DNA of 64,000 nucleotides from Ancrocorticia populi (GCF_003123745.1 NZ_QETB01000001.1:1-64000), one strand, 5' to 3'. Shown: positions 27,335 to 37,100, counted from the first letter of the stretch. Numbers and translations: made by a program. Notes: a model not told the origin generated them from the sequence alone.

Positions 27335-27480
27335 CAACATTCGTCCCAGCAACCGCAGGCCACATGACCCAACACGTTTCGCTAGCCCGCTATTACATCT
27401 TCATTCGAATCGCGGAACTCGTGATGCGCTTCAGGAAACAGAGTTACGATTCGCATCGAATCTTCGTTCGAGTAGAGTTT

Positions 27481-28107
27481 CTATGCCTTCTTTCGGACCT
27501 CGAGAACGTGAGTCCGCTCCTCGGAGCCGAATTGCTGGACAACATGGACATCCGCAAAGGCCGCACGATAACGCTTCAGCTCAGCTACCGCTTCGTCGAT
27601 CTCCTCATCAACTGAAACGCCCTTCAGTGCGATTAGTGATCCACCAGCTCCTACAAGTGGCATCGTCCAACCAAGTAGCTTCTTCAGCCTAGCGACCGCG
27701 CGCGCCGTCACCACATCGGCACGAACGGTAGCTGGCAAGCTTTCCGAGCGAGCGTTGATAACCTCGGCGTTGCTTAGCCCGAGCTCGTCAATAGCGTCGC
27801 TCAACCAGATGCACCGGCGCTCCATCGAATCCACCAGCGTCACCGTGCATTCAGGCCGGCAAATCGCCACAACAAGCCCGGGGAATCCGGCGCCCGAGCC
27901 AACATCAATCACGGATCCCGCTTTCGGAATGTAATCCAGAACGGCAGCCGAGTTGAGAATATGACGCGTCCACAGCCGATCGAGCTCGCGCGGACCCACG
28001 AGGCCGCGCTTCTCGCCCTCGCGAACGATCATGTCCGCGAACGCCGCAAGGCCGTCCCACGCCTCTCCAAAGTGACCGGCACCGCCTGCAGGTGCGGATT
28101 CCACCAT
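27481..28107 (-). CDS. rsmG: 16S rRNA (guanine-N7) methyltransferase RsmG
   Basis: Methylates N7 of a guanine in the 530 loop of 16S rRNA (G527 in E. coli numbering) with S-adenosylmethionine. Motifs: RLWTRHILNSAAV near residue 45, the AdoMet loop VIDVGSGAGFPGLVVAI near 66, and VTARAVARLKKLLGW near 133. Length 208 aa is normal. It lies in the conserved yidC-jag-rsmG-parA-parB order, 32 bp after jag. Loss of RsmG is known to give low-level streptomycin resistance; the gene here looks intact. Confidence 0.95.
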   Translation of the reverse strand: MVESAPAGGAGHFGEAWDGLAAFADMIVREGEKRGLVGPRELDRLWTRHILNSAAVLDYIPKAGSVIDVGSGAGFPGLVVAICRPECTVTLVDSMERRCIWLSDAIDELGLSNAEVINARSESLPATVRADVVTARAVARLKKLLGWTMPLVGAGGSLIALKGVSVDEEIDEAVAELKRYRAAFADVHVVQQFGSEERTHVLEVRKKA

Positions 28108-28139
28108 GCTCTATCCTCTAATCGAATAAGATCTCGCGG

Positions 28140-28673
28140 TTATTCAGCAGCTTCGGAATCGCCCTCAACCAGCTCTGCAGGTTTGATCACGACGTGACGA
28201 TTGGGCCCAACGCCATCGGAATCAGACGAAAGACCGGCCTTGGCAACGATATCGTGAACTACCTTCCGCTCAAACGGATTCATGGGTTCCAGAGCTACTT
28301 CCGCGCCGGAATCCTGAACTTCAGATACGGCGTTCTGTGCAATCTCAGAGATGACCTTACGGCGGTTATCGCGGAACCCGTCAATGTCCAACATGAGACG
28401 GCTACGTTCGCCGGTTTCCGACTGAACAGCGAGCCTTGTCAGCTCCTGAAGGGCCTCAAGCACCTCGCCATCGCGGCCTACTAACCGCTTGAGCCGAGAA
28501 TCAGGTTCGCCCTCAGTCACTACAGCCAGAGAGGCTCGATCGGCCTCCACTGTGATCTCAATATCGCCATCGAGATCAGCGATATCCAGCAACTCCTCGA
28601 GGTAGTCCGCTGCAACATCGCCCTCTTCATCAAGGCGCTTCATCAGCTCACTCTTATCGGTTGTCTCACTCAT
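28140..28673 (-). CDS. jag: Jag / KhpB-type KH-R3H RNA-binding protein
   Basis: RNA-binding protein with a KH domain (LVGRDGEVLEALQELTRLAV near residue 70) and a C-terminal R3H domain (MNPFERKVVHDIVAK near 130), the family that works with KhpA and is encoded next to yidC. An acidic N-terminus replaces the Jag-N domain of Firmicutes, usual for Actinobacteria. The start at 28673 follows GGAAG; a GTG 12 bases upstream is possible. It lies between yidC and rsmG. Confidence 0.92.
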   Translation of the reverse strand: MSETTDKSELMKRLDEEGDVAADYLEELLDIADLDGDIEITVEADRASLAVVTEGEPDSRLKRLVGRDGEVLEALQELTRLAVQSETGERSRLMLDIDGFRDNRRKVISEIAQNAVSEVQDSGAEVALEPMNPFERKVVHDIVAKAGLSSDSDGVGPNRHVVIKPAELVEGDSEAAE

Positions 28674-28721
28674 AAGAACTTCCACTTTCTTGAAAAGAAT
28701 GCCGTTGGCCGCAGCCGAAGG

Positions 28722-29894
28722 CTAGAAATTGCGCTTCTTGTTGTTCTGCTGCGCCTTCTTCTTGCGCTGCTCCTGCTTCGCCTTGGATCGGGCACGCTCT
28801 GCTTGGCGCCGTTCGTAACGCTTACGTGCGCGCTCCGCATCGGTGAGTCCATCCTTGCCGCGAACCTCTGACGGATCAATGTCTTCTTCTTCAACCTCGG
28901 CGGGAGATTCAACCACGTTCTTTTCCAAGCCGGCCTTCTTCGCCCGCTCCTTGCTCATTGGCTGCTGCCGCTGCCCGCCCGCTGCGGCCGCTTCCTCTTG
29001 CGCGAGGGTTTCGGCCTCTTCTTCGCTCATCCCCTTGCGCAAACGCTTCTTGCGAAGGCGTTCCTGACGCTCGCGGTAAGCCTGAGAGCCTGGGGTTGGA
29101 TTATTACGAATGAACCACGTCTGCTGCCCGATATTCCAGATGTTTCCAGCGGCCCAGTAAACAAGCACGCCCACCTGGAACGCGGCACCCGAGAAGAGGT
29201 AGATGAACGGCATGCCGTACAGCATGTACTTCTGAGTCTTAAACGCCGGATTCGAGGGATCCATCGCCGAATCAGGCATGTTCTTCATCGTCAACTGCTT
29301 TTGCGTGTAGAACATTGAGACAACCATGAAGGCAACAAGTACGCCCGCCACGATCCGCACGTTTATCGGCAAGCTAGCCTCTGAAGCAGTTCCGAAGGAA
29401 GCCGATAGCGGAGCTCCAAAGACTGTTGAGTTCTCAAAGGCCTCCGCGGTTGTCACATCGATCGGGCCCAGCGGTCCGCGTTCACCTTCGGCAATCCTTG
29501 GGAAAGCGTAGAGCACCCGGAAGAGGGAGAACAGAATAGGCATCTGGACAAGCATCGGCAAACATGAAGCAAACGGCGATGTGCCGTGCTTCTTGTAGAG
29601 CGCCGACATCTCTTCCTGCTGCCGCTGCTGAGAAACAGTATCCTTCTTACCCTTGTACTTCTTCTGAATCTTCTGAATCTCTGGCTGAAGTATCTGTGTT
29701 TGGCGAGTTGCATTGATCTGCTTGTTGTACAGGGGCAAAATGAGCAACCGAACAACGATCGTGAGGCCAACCACCGAAAGAACCCAAGCTGGTCCGGAGC
29801 CTTCGGCCAACCCAAAAAGGTTAGTGAGGCCCCAGTGGATGCCGTACATGACCCACGAAACGAGCCACATAATCGGGGCGAGGATAGTATCCAT
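28722..29894 (-). CDS. yidC: Membrane protein insertase YidC
   Basis: Inserts and folds membrane proteins alone or with SecYEG. The Gram-positive type core has an N-terminal segment (ILAPIMWLVSWVMYGIHWGL), the cytoplasmic hairpin with KKYKGKKDTVSQQRQQEEMS, ASCLPMLVQMPILFSLFRVL, and late membrane helices (YLFSGAAFQVGVLVYWAAGN). The C-terminal 110 residues are a long, highly charged tail rich in Lys/Arg/Glu that probably contacts the ribosome. Length 390 aa. Confidence 0.96.
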   Translation of the reverse strand: MDTILAPIMWLVSWVMYGIHWGLTNLFGLAEGSGPAWVLSVVGLTIVVRLLILPLYNKQINATRQTQILQPEIQKIQKKYKGKKDTVSQQRQQEEMSALYKKHGTSPFASCLPMLVQMPILFSLFRVLYAFPRIAEGERGPLGPIDVTTAEAFENSTVFGAPLSASFGTASEASLPINVRIVAGVLVAFMVVSMFYTQKQLTMKNMPDSAMDPSNPAFKTQKYMLYGMPFIYLFSGAAFQVGVLVYWAAGNIWNIGQQTWFIRNNPTPGSQAYRERQERLRKKRLRKGMSEEEAETLAQEEAAAAGGQRQQPMSKERAKKAGLEKNVVESPAEVEEEDIDPSEVRGKDGLTDAERARKRYERRQAERARSKAKQEQRKKKAQQNNKKRNF

Positions 29895-30010
29895 GACGGG
29901 TCTTCTTCTCTTTCACTTACAGCAGGCCGGATGCCTGCGAGCTTCGGGTGTTTACTTGCCGCACGGATCTCATCAATCTGGCAAGTTTTTCAGTATATAG
30001 GTATCGGATT

Positions 30011-30316
30011 CTACGTATTTGGTACGCGATCCTCGTCTTGGTATAAGGCCATAAGGCCATCGTAATCGAGCGGTCGGGATGGCCATGCACCTCGGGCAGG
30101 AACCCGATCAACACCGCCCTTACTCCAGGGATTACACCGAACAAGGCGCCACGCACTCAACAGTGTACCTTTCAGGGCGCCGTGAACCTCAAGGGCCTGA
30201 AGTGCATACTGAGAGCACGTGGGACTGTATCGGCACCGCCGTGGGAGCCCCGGTGAGATCTCCTTTTGATACCACCGAATGGGCCAAGCAAGAATACGCT
30301 TGAGAAAGATCATCAA
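30011..30316 (-). CDS. yidD: Membrane protein insertion efficiency factor YidD
   Basis: Small membrane-associated protein assisting YidC. The hallmark [20 protein letters not shown], then [16 protein letters not shown], spans residues 15-50 and includes the conserved Cys pair. Its start overlaps the rnpA stop by 4 bp, the usual arrangement. Length 101 aa, slightly longer than the E. coli protein, with a variable C-terminus. Confidence 0.94.
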   Translation of the reverse strand: MMIFLKRILAWPIRWYQKEISPGLPRRCRYSPTCSQYALQALEVHGALKGTLLSAWRLVRCNPWSKGGVDRVPARGAWPSRPLDYDGLMALYQDEDRVPNT

Positions 30317-30681
30317 CGATCATCCTCAAGGCACTTCTTGGAAGCCTTACTTAGAGCAACATCTAAATCTTCGCCCAGCTCAACAGAGGTTGAGCCCTTT
30401 GCGCTTGGGAATGCCCGAACCGCCACCAGATCTCCAGCATCAAACTGATCGAGCCGATCCCGCATCAAGTGCCGTAGTTGCCGATAAAGCCGATGGCGAA
30501 CCACCGAATTACCAACGCTTTTGGGCACGATGAAGCCGACCTTCACAGGGTGAAGGTCGGCTAAAGACTCGGCTGGCGCTTTCGCGACGGATACCAAGAC
30601 CCTCTTGGCCCTTCCGCGCGCCCCGCGAGATGCAATGGCGAAATCCGCCGATCGCCTCATGCGGTGGTCGGCAGGAAGCAA
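30313..30681 (-). CDS. rnpA: Ribonuclease P protein component
   Basis: Protein subunit of RNase P, which matures tRNA 5' ends. The start (TTG at 30681, [14 protein letters not shown]) fits the family N-terminus, and the RNA-binding signature [20 protein letters not shown] (near residue 57) is complete apart from the usual KRNR variation. Length 122 aa. It begins 3 bp after the rpmH stop and overlaps yidD by 4 bp. Confidence 0.94.
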   Translation of the reverse strand: MLPADHRMRRSADFAIASRGARGRAKRVLVSVAKAPAESLADLHPVKVGFIVPKSVGNSVVRHRLYRQLRHLMRDRLDQFDAGDLVAVRAFPSAKGSTSVELGEDLDVALSKASKKCLEDDR

Positions 30682-30684
30682 GGC

Positions 30685-30822
30685 TCAGGCCGAGAGTGAG
30701 TGGCGTCCCTTGCGGCGGCGGTTCGCCAGTACTGCGCGCCCCGCGCGGGTGCCCATACGCTTGCGGAAACCGTGCACCTTGGCGCGACGGCGATTGTTCG
30801 GCTGGAAAGTCCGCTTGACCAC
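30685..30822 (-). CDS. rpmH: 50S ribosomal protein bL34
   Basis: A 45-residue basic protein, [19 protein letters not shown] at the start and RKGRHSLSA at the end, which is the full bL34 sequence pattern. The start codon is GTG at 30822. It heads the rpmH-rnpA-yidD-yidC-jag-rsmG run. A perfect short hairpin (GCGAGC/GCTCGC, 30846-30860) lies 24 bp upstream on the same transcript or promoter. Confidence 0.96.
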   Translation of the reverse strand: MVKRTFQPNNRRRAKVHGFRKRMGTRAGRAVLANRRRKGRHSLSA

Positions 30823-30860
30823 GGTTGTACTCCCACGTTGATCGGGCGAGCAATGCTCGC

Positions 30861-31275
30861 GTTACTTAAATTGTGTACGCGTTAGCGCACACTCGACTAC
30901 GCGACTTTACGCGAATTGTGCCCGATCGGTCAATGAATGAGCCGCTTCTGGTGATACGTCTCTCAGGTTAGTAAGGCTATTAAAACTGCCGTCGAAATCA
31001 CCTTAGAAACGTGCCCACGAGAAATCCACAGGCATGGGCTGTCAGCCACCACCACAGATATGCCCGAATCTATCCGGATTACCCAAAAACACAGCGAAGT
31101 AATGACAAGGATGTAATTTCCACAGTTGTGGACAAGCATGTGGATAAAACTTTGTGCAGAACCATATGGAGTCGCCTAAGATGGCGATACTGCACGCTAT
31201 GCTTGCGCGCAACAGCATTCGTTTTCCGGCCATTGATGTACCACCACACCATCGGTGACCGTTCGAGGAGTAGGT
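30861..31275. other. rpmH-dnaA intergenic region with two DnaA boxes
   Basis: About 410 bp without a gene between divergent rpmH and dnaA. It contains two adjacent DnaA-box matches: TTGTCCACA on the - strand at 31127-31135, and TTATCCACA on the - strand at 31139-31147. They lie about 130 bp before dnaA and probably belong to autoregulation of dnaA or to the origin. Promoters for both genes should be here; I did not fix them. Confidence 0.7.
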
Positions 31276-32814
31276 ATGAGTGACGGCAACCCGGCCAAGG
31301 CAACATGGCAGGCAGCTACCGAGCTTCTCCGCGACGAAGGGGATCTCTCAGACTCGCAAACCGCGTTTGTGCGAATGGCACATCCGCTGGCTGCCGTTGA
31401 TGATGTTTTCATGATTGCCGTGGGCTCCGAGTTCGTGAAGTCTTGGATCGAGGACCATGTGGCTGATCGAATGACGGACAAAGTTTCAGCGATCATCGGC
31501 CACAGCATTCGGCTGATGATCTCAGTTGATCCGTCCATCAACGATATGCCCAATGCTCTTCAGCCGGAATCTGAACAGCAGCTGCGGCGCGTAGAGCAAC
31601 CGGCCTTTGAGCGTTATGCCGATAGCGCGCAGTCCTATGCCGAATCCCGTCCAGAAGTCGCGCCAACGCCCAACGAGGGCTCTTACCAAGATCCACGTGA
31701 AGTTCGTTACCGGGATTCCCACTATCAGAGCGATCAGCCATATCGTCCCCAGCAGGATCGGTCAGTTCTGACGCAAGCCGGCTTAAACCCCGAGTACACC
31801 TTTGACAACTTCGTGATTGGCGATTCCAACCGGTTCGCCACAGCTACCTCGCTTGCCGTGGCCGAGTCTCCCGGTACCACGTACAACCCACTCTTCCTCT
31901 ATTCGGATTCAGGGATGGGCAAAACCCATCTCATGCACGCGATTGGCAACTACGCCCTGAATCTCTACTCGCGCAGCAAAATCCGGTACGTCAGCTCCGA
32001 GGAGTTCGTTAACCTGTTCATCAATTCGCTGGAAAGCGGCAAGATGAAAGAGTTCAAGGATCAGTTTCGCTCAGTGGACATCCTGCTGATTGATGACATT
32101 CAGTTTATTGGCGGCAAAGAGGACACCATGGTGGAGTTCTTTCACACCTTTAACGCCTTAACGAATGCCAATAAGCAGATTGTTATTACCTCGGATGTTG
32201 CGCCGAACCTCCTCAACGGCTTCGAGGAACGCATGCTCTCCCGATTCAACTCCGGTGTTACGGCGAGTATTGACCGGCCCAATTTGGAAACGCGTATCGC
32301 AATCCTCAAGAAGAAGGCGAATGCGGATGGCATCGAAGTGCCTCGGGAAGTCCACGAGTTCATCGCCTCGAACATCACCACGAATATTCGTGAAATGGAA
32401 GGCGCCCTGCGCCGTGTCACCGCCCTGGCCGACCTCACGAACCAGCCAGTCAGCCTGTCCCAATCGCAAGCGGTACTCAAGGACCTCATCTCAAACCCAG
32501 ACACAATCGAGATCACTGCCAGCCTCATCATGGGCCAAACCTCGAACTACTTCCAGCTCACGATCGACGATCTGACATCTACGGACCGTTCCCGAAGCAT
32601 CGTGGTTGCACGGCACATCGCTATGTACCTGTGCCGTGAGATGACCGAGCTATCGCTACCGAAGATCGGGGAGATCTTTGGTGGCCGCGACCATTCAACG
32701 GTTTTGACCGCCTACCGCAAGATCGATAAGCAGATGGCGCAGAAGCAGACCACCTACAATCAGGTCTCCGAGCTGACCAGCCGCATTAAGCAGGCTGCAC
32801 AGCACCCCGAGTAA
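31276..32814 (+). CDS. dnaA: Chromosomal replication initiator protein DnaA
   Basis: AAA+ protein that opens the origin. Domain I lies at about residues 1-90, and a linker rich in Gln/Pro/Arg (domain II) is about 60 residues long. The AAA+ core has FVIGDSNRFA, Walker A LYSDSGMGKTHL (near 205) and Walker B ILLIDDIQFI (near 270). Domain IV ends with the DnaA signature GEIFGGRDHSTVLTAYRKI. The start at 31276 has GAGGAG 5-7 bases upstream. Length 512 aa. Note FLYSDSGMGKTH where many homologues have YGGVGLGKTH. Confidence 0.97.
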   Translation: MSDGNPAKATWQAATELLRDEGDLSDSQTAFVRMAHPLAAVDDVFMIAVGSEFVKSWIEDHVADRMTDKVSAIIGHSIRLMISVDPSINDMPNALQPESEQQLRRVEQPAFERYADSAQSYAESRPEVAPTPNEGSYQDPREVRYRDSHYQSDQPYRPQQDRSVLTQAGLNPEYTFDNFVIGDSNRFATATSLAVAESPGTTYNPLFLYSDSGMGKTHLMHAIGNYALNLYSRSKIRYVSSEEFVNLFINSLESGKMKEFKDQFRSVDILLIDDIQFIGGKEDTMVEFFHTFNALTNANKQIVITSDVAPNLLNGFEERMLSRFNSGVTASIDRPNLETRIAILKKKANADGIEVPREVHEFIASNITTNIREMEGALRRVTALADLTNQPVSLSQSQAVLKDLISNPDTIEITASLIMGQTSNYFQLTIDDLTSTDRSRSIVVARHIAMYLCREMTELSLPKIGEIFGGRDHSTVLTAYRKIDKQMAQKQTTYNQVSELTSRIKQAAQHPE

Positions 32815-33380
32815 GCTGAAATCTCAATTCTTCTTCCACGGCTCAACTTGCGCATGAGCGCGCCCAAAATGGTCTATCCACAAGCTCTGTGTATATCTTG
32901 TGATTCTAAGACTCAAAACTGCGGACAGATCATCTCGAGTGGTGGACACTTTGCCTCACTCCTTGTTTCATCCACAATCGGCGTTGTTTATCCACAGATA
33001 CCCGCACGAGTTATCCCCACTACAATAGAGAATCTTTCCCAACGATCTCGCGCATTCGAACAACTCTCCACAAGCTCCACATGCCCTATAACTACTACTA
33101 AACTAAGAACTGGATTTGAAACATCTCATCGCGGACTGGCTCAAGAACTTCCTCCAGCTGTCTCGGACTGGAACGACCGCCCGCGCCACCCACAAAGAGA
33201 ATTACAAAAACTGTTCTAGGTGCTCATCGCATATAAAAAGACGCGCATAACTGCCACGGATCAACATTCTCGTAATTACAAGTTTGTTCCCCGCGCACCC
33301 TGAGCAGTGATTCGGGGAACCAACGCGGAAATCTCGCGTAAAGTTATCTCAGTATTGTTTCGTCAGAAAGAAGATTTACT
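32815..33380. other. Replication origin (oriC), dnaA-dnaN spacer
   Basis: A 566-bp gene-free spacer in the classical position. DnaA-box matches on the + strand are CTATCCACA at 32874-32882, TCATCCACA at 32968-32976, a perfect TTATCCACA at 32988-32996 and TTATCCCCA at 33011-33019. AT-rich stretches follow (33085-33125 and 33195-33260, including CATATAAAAAG), suitable as the unwinding element. The dnaN promoter must also be here. Confidence 0.85.
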
Positions 33381-34514
33381 GTGAAGCTTCGCGTTGAACA
33401 TGACGTTTTTGCAGACGCTGTGTCCTGGGTTGCCCGGACCATTCCAACACGGCCCTCACTGCCGGTTCTAGCGGGGATCCGCATCGAAGTGGATGCGGAT
33501 GGCACCGTGGCGCTGGGTTCTTACGATCCAGATATTTCCTCTCATGCGGTGATCGAGGCCGTTGTGGATGAGCCAGGCACAATCTTGGTGCACGGCCGCC
33601 TTCTCTCAGATTTCGCGAAGGCCTTGCCGAATAAGCCGATCGATCTAGAAGTTGTGGGATCGAAGCTGGAGATCGTGTGCGGATCTTCGCATATCTCCAT
33701 GCAATCAATGCCTCTGGAGGATTACCCGGAGATCCCCGCGCTTCCTGAAATTACAGGAACCGTGGATGGCGCCGCGTGGCAGGAGGCGGTAACTCAGGTA
33801 GTTTCGGCCGCTTCCAACGATGACACTCTCCCGCTCCTCGTGTCCGCGTGCATCGAAATCAACGGATCCAACGTGTCACTTATGGCCACCGATCGCTACC
33901 GTCTGGCCATTCGCGACCTCACGTGGGAGCCGGCAGACGAGGATTACTCGGCGCGTATCTTGGTCCGGGCAGCGCGGCTTGCCGATATCGCGAAGTCGCT
34001 CGGTTCGGTGGGCAAGGTAAACGTGTCCATTGATACGTCAGGTCGCGCAGGCATGGTGGGATTTGAGGCCGCCGGACGGCGTAGCGTTGCCCGGCTGATC
34101 GAAGGAGAGTACCCGCCCGTGCGCAGCCTCTTCCCCTCGGAAACTAACGGGCACGCAACGATCCGGCGAACAGAGTTGCTCGATGCAATCAAGCGCGCCC
34201 GGCTCGTGGTAGAGAAGAATTCCGCGGTACGGCTGTCCTTCACTGAGGGTCAGGTTGTGCTCGAGGCGGGCCAAGGGGATAACGCCCAGACCAGTGAGGC
34301 CCTCCCGGCCACGCTGATCGGCGAGGATATCGCCATGGCATTCAATCCGTCTTACCTCCAAGAGGGGCTCACGGCGGTGGGCGATGAGTTCGTCCGTTTG
34401 TCCTTCACCCACCCGAGCAAGCCGGCCGTTCTGACAGCACAGCCGGAAGAAGGCGGAGAGGATTCTGAGGACTTCCGCCTGCTGCTCATGCCGATTCGCG
34501 TGTACGGAGGGTAG
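33381..34514 (+). CDS. dnaN: DNA polymerase III beta sliding clamp
   Basis: Ring-shaped processivity clamp of the replicative polymerase. Length 377 aa with the three repeated clamp domains; recognisable segments are WVARTIPTRPSLPVLAGI at the start, LMATDRYRLAIRDLTW near residue 170, and the C-terminal end LLMPIRVYGG, which matches the conserved MP-[LM]-R motif. The GTG start at 33381 follows GAAAGAAG. It is followed 14 bp later by recF. Confidence 0.97.
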   Translation: MKLRVEHDVFADAVSWVARTIPTRPSLPVLAGIRIEVDADGTVALGSYDPDISSHAVIEAVVDEPGTILVHGRLLSDFAKALPNKPIDLEVVGSKLEIVCGSSHISMQSMPLEDYPEIPALPEITGTVDGAAWQEAVTQVVSAASNDDTLPLLVSACIEINGSNVSLMATDRYRLAIRDLTWEPADEDYSARILVRAARLADIAKSLGSVGKVNVSIDTSGRAGMVGFEAAGRRSVARLIEGEYPPVRSLFPSETNGHATIRRTELLDAIKRARLVVEKNSAVRLSFTEGQVVLEAGQGDNAQTSEALPATLIGEDIAMAFNPSYLQEGLTAVGDEFVRLSFTHPSKPAVLTAQPEEGGEDSEDFRLLLMPIRVYGG

Positions 34515-34528
34515 GCGGCAGAGGATCG

Positions 34529-35767
34529 TTGTATCTCACAGATCTAGCCCTTTCTGATTTCCGGTCCTATCGGCAGGTTGTTCTACACCTGAGTCCCGGC
34601 GTCACCACTTTTGTGGGGGAGAACGGCCAGGGAAAAACCAACATTGTCGAGGCAATCGGTTATCTGGCCACGCTGTCCTCGCACCGCGTGGCCTCGGACA
34701 ACGCGCTCGTTCGGCAGGGAGCCCAGGCGGGCGTAATTCAGGCCAAGGTGGTGCACGGTGAACAGCCCACCACCGTGGAGGTTGAGATCTTTGCTGGCCG
34801 CGCCAACCGGGCGCGGATCAACCGTGGTGGTGTGCGGCCGGTGGAGCTGATCGGGCACGTTCGTACCGTCACATTCGCACCCGAGGACTTGGAGCTTGTA
34901 CGCGGGGATCCGGCCGAACGGCGCAGGTTCCTCGACGATCTGATGATTCAGATGAAGCCGCGAATGGCCGGCGTGAAGGCGGAATACGAGAAGGTGGCGC
35001 GCCAGCGGGCTGCGCTGCTGAAATCGCTGGGCGCCCAACGGCGGCGCGGCGGGAGTATTGATTCTGGGGCGCTCGATGTGTGGGATGTACAGCTCGCAAA
35101 GCTTGGTGCGCAGATCACGGTGGCGCGCGCGCAGATCGTGGCAGGCCTTCGCCCGCACGTGACTGAGTACTACCAGATAGTCTCCGGCCAGTCCGGAATG
35201 GCTGGAAACGCGCGTATCGATTACACCGATAGCGCTACGAAAGGCGCGTTTACGTTGCCCGGACTCGAGGAACTTGGTGATGCAGATCGTGGGGAGGACG
35301 CCGCCCGGTTGGTCACGAATCACGAGGATGATCTGACAGACGCCGATTTGACTGAAGTACAGCTCCTTTCGGCGTTGGCTGAGCGGCGGGACCAGGAGAT
35401 TGCGCGCGGGATCAACCTCGTGGGCCCGCACCGTGACGAGCTTCGGCTTGGGCTCGGCACACTTCCGGCGAAGGGCTACGCCTCCCACGGCGAGTCCTGG
35501 AGTTACGCTTTGGCTTTGCGGCTGGGTGCGTGGAAGCTTCTGCGCGAGGATTCTTCAGGGGAATGGGCCGACGACGGCGAGCCAATCCTCATCCTCGACG
35601 ATGTATTCGCGGAACTGGATGCCAGCCGACGCAAGCGGTTGGCGGAAACCGTACTGGAGGCTGGTCAGGTTTTCGTGACGGCCGCGGTGGGCGATGATCT
35701 GCCCGAGGAACTGAGCGGGGATCGTTTCCTCGTGCACGATGGGATCGTGGAGCCAATCGATGGCTAG
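34529..35767 (+). CDS. recF: DNA replication and repair protein RecF
   Basis: SMC-like ATPase that helps load RecA at gaps. Walker A is GENGQGKTNIVEA near residue 30; the signature region and Walker B (EPILILDDVFAELDASRRKRL) lie near 350. The start is TTG at 34529 (MYLTDLALSDFRSY), with AGAGGA just upstream. Length 412 aa. The stop overlaps the dciA start by 8 bp. Confidence 0.96.
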   Translation: MYLTDLALSDFRSYRQVVLHLSPGVTTFVGENGQGKTNIVEAIGYLATLSSHRVASDNALVRQGAQAGVIQAKVVHGEQPTTVEVEIFAGRANRARINRGGVRPVELIGHVRTVTFAPEDLELVRGDPAERRRFLDDLMIQMKPRMAGVKAEYEKVARQRAALLKSLGAQRRRGGSIDSGALDVWDVQLAKLGAQITVARAQIVAGLRPHVTEYYQIVSGQSGMAGNARIDYTDSATKGAFTLPGLEELGDADRGEDAARLVTNHEDDLTDADLTEVQLLSALAERRDQEIARGINLVGPHRDELRLGLGTLPAKGYASHGESWSYALALRLGAWKLLREDSSGEWADDGEPILILDDVFAELDASRRKRLAETVLEAGQVFVTAAVGDDLPEELSGDRFLVHDGIVEPIDG

Positions 35768-36368
35768 CAAGGTTCAGGATGCCAAGCGCAAGGCAGCCGA
35801 GAAGAATGGAGATATTCTGGCTCTTTCGGCGCTTGATCGAGTGCGGCAGGCGGCCTTTGCCCACGGTGAGGTGCGAACCCGCCGGCCAAGCGCGGTGGCC
35901 AGCGCCCGCGAGCAACAGCAGCGCGAAGGCGAAAGCGAACCGCTAGGAGCCGAGGTGTTTTCTCCGGGACCCGGCTGGGGAGATGTTGGATCCGGAGCTA
36001 AACCGTCGCGCCGCGATCCTCAGCCGATCTCCGCACTATTGGAACGGACGGTGCGAAACAAGGGCTGGGGCCAGCGCCTAGAGGTGGCCGGCGTGGCAGC
36101 GCGTTGGGATGAGATCGTGGGGACGAACGTGGCCCGGCACTGCACGGTGGAGTCTTTCAGTGATGATGGGGTGCTGACCCTGCGGGCATCCTCCACCTCA
36201 TGGGAAACTCAGATTAAGGCTGTGCTTGCCACTTTGGATCAGCGCATCGCCCAAGAGGTTGGCGAGGGCGTGGTCAAAGAGATCAACGTGGTTGGGCCCT
36301 ACCGTCCCTCGTGGAAGCACGGGAAGTTTTCCGTGCCTGGCCGCGGACCGCGCGATACCTACGGCTAG
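35760..36368 (+). CDS. dciA: DciA-type DUF721 protein
   Basis: DUF721 protein, the ancestral bacterial helicase-operator family that helps load DnaB and is encoded after recF in Actinobacteria. A variable basic N-terminus of about 85 residues precedes the KH-like DUF721 core (ISALLERTVRNKGWGQRLEV, then WDEIVGTNVARHC and LTLRASSTSWETQIK). The start at 35760 (MASKVQDAKRK) overlaps recF by 8 bp. Length 202 aa. The DciA role is taken from the family. Confidence 0.88.
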   Translation: MASKVQDAKRKAAEKNGDILALSALDRVRQAAFAHGEVRTRRPSAVASAREQQQREGESEPLGAEVFSPGPGWGDVGSGAKPSRRDPQPISALLERTVRNKGWGQRLEVAGVAARWDEIVGTNVARHCTVESFSDDGVLTLRASSTSWETQIKAVLATLDQRIAQEVGEGVVKEINVVGPYRPSWKHGKFSVPGRGPRDTYG

Positions 36369-36378
36369 CTCACCGCGG

Positions 36379-36888
36379 CTAGATCTGGACAGATGCGAAA
36401 TCTGGCTGGATAGCGGTGGCCACTTCGCGCAGATCAGCAACCTTGAACACCACGGTAGAGGTGTTGGAGCCAGCGTGAAAACCCGTGGTACCCGTCAGAT
36501 CAAAAACACCGGAATCGATAGCGAGCTTCACGTGAGCTGGGGCCCCCAACATGTCAAACAGAGAGACGGCGCCCGAGCGCGTTCCGAAGGCTCCTTCAAC
36601 GGTCTCCGGTTTGGCGAAACTCAGGCGCTTCGATCCCAGTTCAGAAGCAACCAGCTTGAGGTCCACGCGCTGATCCCCGCGGGCGATCAGTAGATAGAGG
36701 TTGCCTTTCTTCTCCTGAAGCAGAAGATTCTTGAGAACGTGGTGATCTTCAGAACCGATTTGAGCCATGACGCCCTTGGTTATGGATTCCTCCACCGTCA
36801 TGACGGCTTCGTGTTGGACTACGCGATACTCGATCCCCAACGAGGTGAGGAGGTCTTGGGCGGCGGCTTGGGTTGAATCGGCGTTCAT
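36379..36888 (-). CDS. YbaK/EbsC-type aminoacyl-tRNA deacylase
   Basis: YbaK-like editing protein that hydrolyses mischarged aminoacyl-tRNA (Cys-tRNA-Pro in YbaK). The 169-residue chain carries KNLLLQEKKGNLYLLIARGD, the conserved Lys region of the active site, and LGAPAHVKLAIDSG with the GSVSPF-like loop replaced by FGTRSGAVSLFDM. It is oriented against recF-dciA and gyrB, so it is transcribed independently. Which tRNA it edits is unknown. Confidence 0.82.
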   Translation of the reverse strand: MNADSTQAAAQDLLTSLGIEYRVVQHEAVMTVEESITKGVMAQIGSEDHHVLKNLLLQEKKGNLYLLIARGDQRVDLKLVASELGSKRLSFAKPETVEGAFGTRSGAVSLFDMLGAPAHVKLAIDSGVFDLTGTTGFHAGSNTSTVVFKVADLREVATAIQPDFASVQI

Positions 36889-37100
36889 GCGCTCAGTCTA
36901 GCTATCATGCAACGTGGCTGACGTCTCATGTTTACGTGCCATTTCGGAGTGTTAGGGCAACCATATAACTCGGAAAATCACGTAATTTACGCTAGAATTG
37001 AGCGTGCCCTATTTTGTGTGGGGTCCTACCAGATCGGGGTGGAAAGAGCCTCAAGGCTTAAGAATGAGCCCCGTGACGCAATGCGAAGGAGTAGCCAAGA

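Larger units (their letters stand above)
25925..27480. other. 1.5-kb non-coding parS-bearing region between parA and rsmG
   Basis: No credible gene is present; open frames are short and lack ribosome sites. The region holds seven parS or parS-like sites, listed separately, and small hairpins such as GTTCCTT/AAGGAAC at 27013-27031. It is AT-richer than the neighbouring genes. It very probably serves as the centromere-like loading zone for ParB. Confidence 0.85.
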
